Under the pieces are notes generated by a model. It had not been told where the DNA came from. It saw nothing but the letters and a program-made list of their open reading frames with translations, and did not search any database. A stretch of 53,057 nt of DNA from an uncultured Acidimicrobiaceae bacterium (GTDB lineage: Bacteria > Actinomycetota > Acidimicrobiia > Acidimicrobiales > RAAP-2): assembly GCA_903894295.1 (NCBI GenBank), contig CAITPI010000133.1, positions 1-53,057 on the forward strand. The letters run 5' to 3'. Positions 47,637 through 53,057 of this stretch are shown in pieces; position 1 is the first letter of the stretch, and each line of letters opens with the position of its first letter. The position numbers and the translations under genes were made by a program.

Positions 47637-49424
47637 GTGCTCGACATTGCGCAGATCCGAAATTTTTCCATCATCAGCCACGTGGACCACGGAAAGTCCA
47701 CCCTGTCAGACCGCATTCTGGAACTGACCGGGGCGGTGGATGCCCGGAACATGCGGGCCCAGTATCTCGACTCCATGGACATCGAGCGGGAGCGGGGCAT
47801 CACCATCAAGGCCCAGAACGTCCGCGTGCAGTGGAAGGGCCACACCCTCCATCTGATCGACACGCCCGGCCACGTGGACTTCGGCTACGAAGTCAGCCGG
47901 TCCCTGGCTGCCTGCGAAGGCGCCGTGCTACTCGTCGATGCCTCCCAGGGCATTCAGGCCCAGACGCTGGCCAACTGCTACCAGGCCCTCGAGAACGACC
48001 TCGAGATCATCACCGTGCTCAACAAGATCGACCTGCCGGCAGCCGACCCGGAACGGTGCGCCGCCGAGATCGAACAGGTGCTCGGACTTCCGGCCGCGGA
48101 GATCCTGCACATCTCGGCCAAGACCGGCGCCGGTGTCCCCGAACTGCTCGACCGGGTGGTGGAGAGGATTCCGGCTCCTTCCGGGCGGGCCGACGCTCCA
48201 CTCCAGGCCCTCATCTTCGACTCGGCCTACGACCAGTATCGGGGGGTGGTGAGTTCGATCCGGGTGATGGAGGGCACGCTCCACCAGCGCGACCGGCTGA
48301 GGTTCATGCAGGTGGGCGCCAACCACGAGATCGAGGAGATCGGGGCCCGCACGCCCGAGCCGGTGCCGGTCGACGTACTCGGGCCCGGCGAAGTCGGCTA
48401 TCTGATCGCCGGGATCAAGGACGTGGGTGGGGCCCGTTCCGGAGAGACGGTGACAACCGCCACCCATCCGGCTCCCGCCCCACTCGACGGCTACCGGGAC
48501 CCGAAGCCGATGGTGTTCTGCGGACTCTTCCCCATCGATGGAGACGAGCTGCCGGACCTGCGCGATGCGCTGGAGAAGCTCCGGCTGAACGACGCCAGTT
48601 TCACCTACGAACCCGAGTCCTCCCGGGCGCTCGGGTTCGGCTTCCGGTGTGGATTCCTCGGACTTCTGCACATGGAGATCGTGCGGGAACGACTCGAGCG
48701 CGAGTTCAACCTCTCGCTGATCGCCACTGCTCCATCGGTGGCCTATCGGGCCTTCCTCGACAACGGCAACGAAGTGGATGTCGACAATCCGAGCGAACTG
48801 CCCGAGGCCAGCGCGCTCGATCATGTCGACGAACCGATGCTGAAGGCCACGATCCTCACGCCGTCCGAGTACACCGGGGCCGTGATGGACCTCTGCCAGT
48901 CCCGCCGGGCCGAGATGGTCCGGATGGAGTACCTCTCGCCCGAACGGGTCGAGTTCGTCTACTCGATTCCCCTGGCTGAACTGGTCGTCAACTTCTTCGA
49001 CCAGTTGAAGAGCCGGACCAAGGGATACGCCAGTCTCGACTACGAGCCCGACGGCTACGCCACCGCCGACCTGGTGAAGGTCGACGTGCTGATCAACCAT
49101 GTTCCGGTGGATGCCTTCTCCACCATCGTCCACAAGACCCAGGCCGACTACTACGGCCGTCGCATGGCCGAGAAGCTGAAGGAACTGATTCCCCGCCAGA
49201 TGTTCGAGGTTCCGATCCAGGCCGCCATCGGCGGGAGGGTGCTGGCCCGGGAAACGGTCAAGGCCCGCCGCAAGGACGTGCTCGCCAAGTGCTATGGCGG
49301 TGATATCACCCGCAAGCGCAAGCTGCTGGAAAAGCAAAAAGAAGGCAAAAAGAAGATGAAGAACATCGGCCGGGTCGAGGTTCCCCAGGAAGCGTTTGTC
49401 TCGGCGCTCAAACTCGAAGACTGA
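47637..49424 (+). CDS. lepA: Elongation factor 4 (LepA)
   Basis: This translational GTPase of 595 residues is homologous to EF-G and acts on the ribosome, in back-translocation or initiation by different reports. G1 is [15 protein letters not shown]2 [13 protein letters not shown]3 [15 protein letters not shown] and G4 [11 protein letters not shown]. The unique C-terminal domain carries [35 protein letters not shown] and the ending [20 protein letters not shown] followed by [11 protein letters not shown] 47637 starts the family sequence [12 protein letters not shown]; the frame is open another 197 codons upstream but these are not family sequence and overlap rpsT. Confidence 0.98.
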   Translation: MLDIAQIRNFSIISHVDHGKSTLSDRILELTGAVDARNMRAQYLDSMDIERERGITIKAQNVRVQWKGHTLHLIDTPGHVDFGYEVSRSLAACEGAVLLVDASQGIQAQTLANCYQALENDLEIITVLNKIDLPAADPERCAAEIEQVLGLPAAEILHISAKTGAGVPELLDRVVERIPAPSGRADAPLQALIFDSAYDQYRGVVSSIRVMEGTLHQRDRLRFMQVGANHEIEEIGARTPEPVPVDVLGPGEVGYLIAGIKDVGGARSGETVTTATHPAPAPLDGYRDPKPMVFCGLFPIDGDELPDLRDALEKLRLNDASFTYEPESSRALGFGFRCGFLGLLHMEIVRERLEREFNLSLIATAPSVAYRAFLDNGNEVDVDNPSELPEASALDHVDEPMLKATILTPSEYTGAVMDLCQSRRAEMVRMEYLSPERVEFVYSIPLAELVVNFFDQLKSRTKGYASLDYEPDGYATADLVKVDVLINHVPVDAFSTIVHKTQADYYGRRMAEKLKELIPRQMFEVPIQAAIGGRVLARETVKARRKDVLAKCYGGDITRKRKLLEKQKEGKKKMKNIGRVEVPQEAFVSALKLED

Positions 49425-49529
49425 GCACCCCGGCGGGCCCCGGTCACCTGGACCGAACTGCCATCAGTTGCTCTGGCCGTCCGGAGTTCCGGACTGAATC
49501 CGGCCTGTCGAAAGGTGGTCCGCGCCGGT

Positions 49530-49535
49530 TAGCCT
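49530..49535 (+). promoter_or_regulatory. -10 box (TAGCCT) for the polysaccharide exporter operon
   Basis: TAGCCT ends 7 nt before ATG 49543 and suggests a leaderless transcript. Confidence 0.45.
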
Positions 49536-49542
49536 TGGCGAC

Positions 49543-50751
49543 ATGGACAGCGCCACGGCCATTTCGGTCGAAGGTCTCTCGAAGACCTACCGGATTCTGC
49601 GCCGCGAGGACCTGCCCACCACAATGGCCGAGGCGGTCAAGGGCAAGGTAAGGAACAGCAATGTCAAGAAGATCGCCGAGGAGTTCGACGCGCTCCACGA
49701 CGTGTCATTTGAGGTTCCATTCGGTGAAGTGGTGGGCATCATCGGCCGCAACGGCGCCGGGAAGTCCACGTTGTTGAAGGTGATCAACCGGATCACGGCG
49801 CCGACCGAGGGCCGCATCGAGCTGGCCGGGAGGGTCGGCAGCCTGCTCGAGGTGGGCACCGGTTTCCATCCGGAGTTGACCGGGAGGGAGAACATCTACC
49901 TGAACGGCACCCTGCTCGGCATGCGCCGGAAGGAGATCGCCGAGCGGTTCGACGACATCGTCGAGTTCGCCGGGACCGAGAAGTTCCTCGATACCCAGGT
50001 GAAGCGGTACTCGACGGGTATGTACATCCGTCTGGCCTTCGCGGTGGCCGCCCACCTCGAGTCGGAGATCCTCGTGGTGGACGAGGTCCTCGCCGTGGGC
50101 GACTCGGACTTCCAGGCCAAGTGCCTGCGCAAGATGCGTGAAGTGGCCCGGGACGGTCGCACCGTGATGGTGGTCAGCCACCAACTCCAGACCGTCTCCG
50201 ATCTCTGCACCTCGGCGCTCTACATGAATGCCGGACATCTCCAGTTCCATGGCACCGTCGAGGGGGCCCTCGAGGAGTACAAGCGCAGCTTCCTGCACAC
50301 CACGGCGGCCCCGGTCTCGACCGCCCAGCGCCCGGGCACCGGGGAGCTCCGGATTCAGGAAGTCTCGATGCCCAACAACATCGTGAAGCCCGGAGACGAA
50401 CTGGTGATCGAGTACGTGGTCGGACCAAACCCCGGCTTCGGTGGCCGTTACTACGTCTCGGCGTTCATCGCCAACGAGGACGGCATGGTGGTGGCCCAGT
50501 GTGACTCCCGGGTCCGGGACTTCTATCTCGAGCCGACAACGGAGAACATGGTCCGCCTCGCCGTCTCCCAGCCCTGGTTGAAGCCCGGGACCTACAGCGT
50601 TGACCTCTTCATCCATACCGGTGGCCATCCGGCCGACATCTGGGAACAGGCCCTTTCCTTCCAGGTGCTGCCCATCTCGCCCTATCCCTTTGCGACCACC
50701 CCCGATGGCACCGACCACGGCGTGGTGTTCCCCGAGTTCGACTATTCCTAG
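49543..50751 (+). CDS. Polysaccharide ABC exporter ATPase (Wzt/TagH type)
   Basis: The protein has 402 residues. The ATPase domain has Walker A VGIIGRNGAGKSTLLKVI, VGSLLEVGTGFHPELTGREN (typical for the Wzt/TagH group), the signature region VKRYSTGMYIRLAFAVA, and Walker B LVVDEVLAVGDSDFQ. The C-terminal part from about residue 255 is a beta-sandwich like the glycan-binding domain of Wzt (GELRIQEVSMPNNIVKPGDE). It drives export of a completed lipid-linked glycan together with the following permease. Confidence 0.93.
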   Translation: MDSATAISVEGLSKTYRILRREDLPTTMAEAVKGKVRNSNVKKIAEEFDALHDVSFEVPFGEVVGIIGRNGAGKSTLLKVINRITAPTEGRIELAGRVGSLLEVGTGFHPELTGRENIYLNGTLLGMRRKEIAERFDDIVEFAGTEKFLDTQVKRYSTGMYIRLAFAVAAHLESEILVVDEVLAVGDSDFQAKCLRKMREVARDGRTVMVVSHQLQTVSDLCTSALYMNAGHLQFHGTVEGALEEYKRSFLHTTAAPVSTAQRPGTGELRIQEVSMPNNIVKPGDELVIEYVVGPNPGFGGRYYVSAFIANEDGMVVAQCDSRVRDFYLEPTTENMVRLAVSQPWLKPGTYSVDLFIHTGGHPADIWEQALSFQVLPISPYPFATTPDGTDHGVVFPEFDYS

Positions 50752-50761
50752 GAACCCGACC

Positions 50762-51580
50762 GTGGCCAACATCGTCATCACCCCGCCGGGGCGCTTCGCC
50801 TTTCCCAAGATCACCGAACTGTGGGAAGCGCGCGAGGTCCTCTACCGCTTTGGCGCCCGGGACGTCACCTTGCGCTACCGCCAGACCTTTCTCGGCGTGG
50901 CCTGGGTGGTGCTCCAGCCCCTGATCACCGCCCTCATCTTCACCCTCGTGTTCGGCAAGGTGGCCCACCTCTCGAGCGGCGGACTGCCGTATCTCGTCTT
51001 CAGCTTCGTGGGGCTGTTGGCCTGGAACCTCTTCAACAACATCGTCACCCGGGCCCAACAGTCGCTGGTGCTCAACCGCGATCTGGTCTCCAAGGTCTTC
51101 TTCCCCCGGATGCTGGTCCCCCTGGCCGTGATCTACGCCTCGCTCGTCGACCTTGCGGTCTCCACGGCGTTCCTCGTCGTCCTGCTCGTGATCTACGGGA
51201 TCTCGCCGGGTTGGTGGGTCTTCCTCTACCCGCTCTGGGTGCTGATGGTGGTCACGCTGGCCAGCGCGGTGGGACTGGCCACCTCGGCGCTCACCGTCCG
51301 CTACCGGGACGTGAACTACTTCGTCCCGTTCTTCCTGCAGTTCCTGCTCTTCGCCAGTCCGATTGCCTACTCGGTCTCGAACATCCACTCCCAGTACCGG
51401 TGGATCTACGACATCAACCCGCTGGTGTGGCTGCTTCAGGAGTTCCAGTGGGCGCTGGTCCACCAGCCGGCCCCGCCGGCCTGGGAGATCGTGATGTCTA
51501 TCGTGCTGCCCATCGGCCTCTTTGTCGTCTCGGCCATGATCTTCGAGCAGATGGAGCGGGGCTTCGCCGACGTCATCTGA
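50762..51580 (+). CDS. Polysaccharide ABC exporter permease (Wzm/TagG type)
   Basis: This ABC-2 permease has 272 residues and about six helices. RDVTLRYRQTFLGVAWVVLQ and PLITALIFTLVFGKVAHLS are the conserved first segment, and YRDVNYFVPFFLQFLLFASP followed by IAYSVS marks the late conserved motif. NPLVWLLQEFQWAL is also typical. GTG 50762 has AGGAA about 7 nt upstream and lies 10 nt after the ATPase stop, so the two are co-transcribed. Confidence 0.94.
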   Translation: MANIVITPPGRFAFPKITELWEAREVLYRFGARDVTLRYRQTFLGVAWVVLQPLITALIFTLVFGKVAHLSSGGLPYLVFSFVGLLAWNLFNNIVTRAQQSLVLNRDLVSKVFFPRMLVPLAVIYASLVDLAVSTAFLVVLLVIYGISPGWWVFLYPLWVLMVVTLASAVGLATSALTVRYRDVNYFVPFFLQFLLFASPIAYSVSNIHSQYRWIYDINPLVWLLQEFQWALVHQPAPPAWEIVMSIVLPIGLFVVSAMIFEQMERGFADVI

Positions 51581-51628
51581 CCGCCTGTCTGTCTTCTACA
51601 GATGGCAACGGGGGTCGGTCGGGAGGAA

Positions 51629-52681
51629 TCAGTCGAGAGCCGAACGCCAGACCTCGGCGTGGGCCCGGGCGCTGGCGTCCCAGGTGTAGGTCCGGGCCCG
51701 TTCCCGGGCCCGTTGGGTCAGGGCGGCGACCGCTTGGCCGCCCTCCAGGGCGGTCAGGAGGCCTTCGGCGAGCGAGGGTCCGTCCGGTTCGACCAGCAGG
51801 GCGGCGTCTCCGCAGACCTCCACCAACGACGTCCGGGCGGCCGCCACCACCGGCGTGCCGGCCGCCATGGCTTCGAGGGCGGGCAGCCCGAAGCCCTCAT
51901 AGAGGGAGGGGACAACGGTCACGGCGGCAGCAGCCTGGAGTGCCCGAACTGCCTCGTCGCCGACCCGGCCGAGGCGGACCGCACCGGGCAGGCTGGCGAA
52001 CAGGGCGTCCCGGCGGGGATCCGGTGAGCCGACGAGAGCCAGCGAGACGTCCGGTCTTCTGGCGTGTACGTCGGCGAAGGCCGCGGCCAGCCCGGCGAGA
52101 TTCTTCCGGGCGGTGCAGCCGCCGATGTGGAGGATGAACGGTGCCCGGAGCCCATGACGGGCCAGGGAGGCCGGGTCCATCGGGGCGGCCGCAAAGAACC
52201 GGGGATCGACGCCGTTCGGGATGACCACCGTGTTGGTGATGCCAAGCCGTTGTCGGAGCTCGTCCGCCGAGAACTCCGACACGGTGATGACGGCCCGGGC
52301 CCTTTTGGCCTGTCCGGCCATGCCGGCAAGATCGAGACCCGTCTCGTCGTCGAAGTGGAGCCCGGCGAGGTCATGGATGGTCAGCACTTCCGGCCCCCGG
52401 AACGGGGGCAGCGAGACGTCCATCCGGTGAACGAGGTCACAGTTCCGGTAGGCCCAGGTGCCCATCAGGGGGCGGCTCGCCGGAAAACGTTCCATCAGGC
52501 CGACCGGTAGGCGGATGTCGACCGACAGGGGAGTGCGCAGCGAGGCCAGACGCACGCCACGGGCCGACCACCCGGAGCCGAGGGCTGCTCCGGCCCGGTT
52601 GATGATCTCGGCTTCGTAGCGCTGCTGGCCCATCGGATTTTCCGATGCCCAGACGGCCAGACCCAGACGCCTGGTCGTCAT
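51629..52681 (-). CDS. GT4-family glycosyltransferase
   Basis: The protein has 350 residues with a GT-B fold. The C-terminal nucleotide-sugar domain has APFILHIGGCTARKNLAGLA, VTVVPSLYEGFGLPALEAMA and AGTPVVAAARTSLVEVCGDA, holding the E-x7-E motif. The N-terminal acceptor domain has VLTIHDLAGLHFDD and VITVSEFSADELRQRLG. It probably adds a sugar to the glycan exported by the neighbouring Wzt/Wzm pair, on the cytosolic face. It is convergent with that pair. ATG 52681 overlaps the upstream stop by ATGA. Confidence 0.93.
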   Translation of the reverse strand: MTTRRLGLAVWASENPMGQQRYEAEIINRAGAALGSGWSARGVRLASLRTPLSVDIRLPVGLMERFPASRPLMGTWAYRNCDLVHRMDVSLPPFRGPEVLTIHDLAGLHFDDETGLDLAGMAGQAKRARAVITVSEFSADELRQRLGITNTVVIPNGVDPRFFAAAPMDPASLARHGLRAPFILHIGGCTARKNLAGLAAAFADVHARRPDVSLALVGSPDPRRDALFASLPGAVRLGRVGDEAVRALQAAAAVTVVPSLYEGFGLPALEAMAAGTPVVAAARTSLVEVCGDAALLVEPDGPSLAEGLLTALEGGQAVAALTQRARERARTYTWDASARAHAEVWRSALD

Positions 52682-53057
52682 GGACCGCCGCCGTCGGGTC
52701 CGGAGGCGTCCGGTGGTTGCGCCACGCCCGGGGGAGCCGGATCCGGCGTCGACGACGGTGGGACCCGGATCACGGCCACCGTGTTGCTCGGATCATCGTG
52801 ATCCATCTGCAGGGAGATCAGGGCGTCAGGGTCTTCGGGCAGACCGGAGGCTTCAATGACGATGGCCGGCCTGTTGTCAGGGTGGTCGAGCGCATGTTGC
52901 AGGCCCCGGGCCAGTCCACTCAGCACCACCCCGGTAGCCGACTCCTGCATCCATCGCTGGAACCGGAGGGGCTGGCCGTTGTCGTCAAAGTCGACGTTGA
53001 CCAAGCCGGCCGGTGGCTCTGGGGGAGAGCCGGCCCCGGCGGAACCGGTTTCGCCCG
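52678..53057 (-). CDS. Unrecognised protein, C-terminal part (5' end outside window)
   Basis: The minus-strand frame is open to the window edge, so the true start may lie outside; TTG 53004 is a possible internal start. The visible part has a Pro/Gly-rich stretch, then VNVDFDDNGQPLRFQRWMQE, VVLSGLARGLQHALDHPDNR and PAIVIEASGLPEDPDALISL with DHDDPSNTVAVIRVPPS, ending in a Pro/Gly-rich tail. I do not recognise a family. It is translationally coupled to the glycosyltransferase gene, which points to a role in the same surface-glycan pathway. Confidence 0.5.
   Translation of the reverse strand, partial: GETGSAGAGSPPEPPAGLVNVDFDDNGQPLRFQRWMQESATGVVLSGLARGLQHALDHPDNRPAIVIEASGLPEDPDALISLQMDHDDPSNTVAVIRVPPSSTPDPAPPGVAQPPDASGPDGGGP

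Overview
The window is strongly GC-rich bacterial DNA and reads as a high-GC actinobacterium. An Acidimicrobiia-like lineage is my best guess; this is inference, not proof. Supporting signs are an actinobacterial LexA box on an imuA-imuB-dnaE2 mutagenesis cassette, a FolP2-type dihydropteroate synthase homologue, several F420-type luciferase-like oxidoreductases, DUF427, and a CYP51 locus whose gene content matches the cyp51 neighbourhood of Mycobacterium tuberculosis. Many start codons lie 5-10 nt after a TANNNT -10 box, as expected for leaderless mRNAs.

Layout. 1-518: right end of an IS481-family element next to a tRNA-Ala(GGC) gene. 0.7-13.2 kb: mostly housekeeping genes on both strands (anchored secreted protein, leuS, DUF1330, LLM oxidoreductase, PAC2, phosphotransferase, thioredoxin-TPR protein, GNAT, FolP2-like protein, holA, and a membrane protein with a 30-bp tandem repeat). 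13.4-18.5 kb: LexA-controlled imuA-imuB-dnaE2 with an unusually small ImuB. 18.7-24.6 kb: DksA/TraR zinc finger, a HAPMO-type Baeyer-Villiger monooxygenase divergent from a zinc alcohol dehydrogenase, an MFS exporter, and a Cys-rich protein. 24.67-24.9 kb: a gene-free but apparently transcribed and structured segment with a promoter, an extreme Shine-Dalgarno sequence, hairpins and a terminator. 24.9-26.5 kb: serine hydrolase and a small membrane protein. 26.5-30.8 kb: a sugar-type ABC importer. 31.0-37.1 kb (minus strand): eight tightly coupled genes (unknown, TetR, P450, SDR, CYP51, ferredoxin, SnoaL-like, DUF427). 37.1-43.4 kb (plus strand): a divergent operon (HIBADH-like, aldehyde dehydrogenase, CMD, SDR, enoyl-CoA hydratase, LLM, thioesterase). 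43.7-46.9 kb: substrate-binding lipoprotein, pentapeptide-repeat protein, SRAP protein. 47.1-49.4 kb: divergent rpsT and lepA. 49.5-53.1 kb: Wzt/Wzm-type polysaccharide exporter and a GT4 glycosyltransferase.

How the genes work together. The TetR regulator and the palindrome at 37077-37090 sit where they could control both divergent cyp51-locus operons, which together encode oxidation (two P450s, ferredoxin, SDRs, aldehyde dehydrogenase) and acyl-CoA-type steps for an unknown, possibly sterol- or terpenoid-like lipid. The nearby BVMO, alcohol dehydrogenase and serine hydrolase would suit the same chemistry. The imu cassette, the SRAP protein and the LexA box form a DNA-damage theme. The two items most worth follow-up are the structured RNA candidate at about 24.68-24.9 kb and the conserved cyp51 locus.
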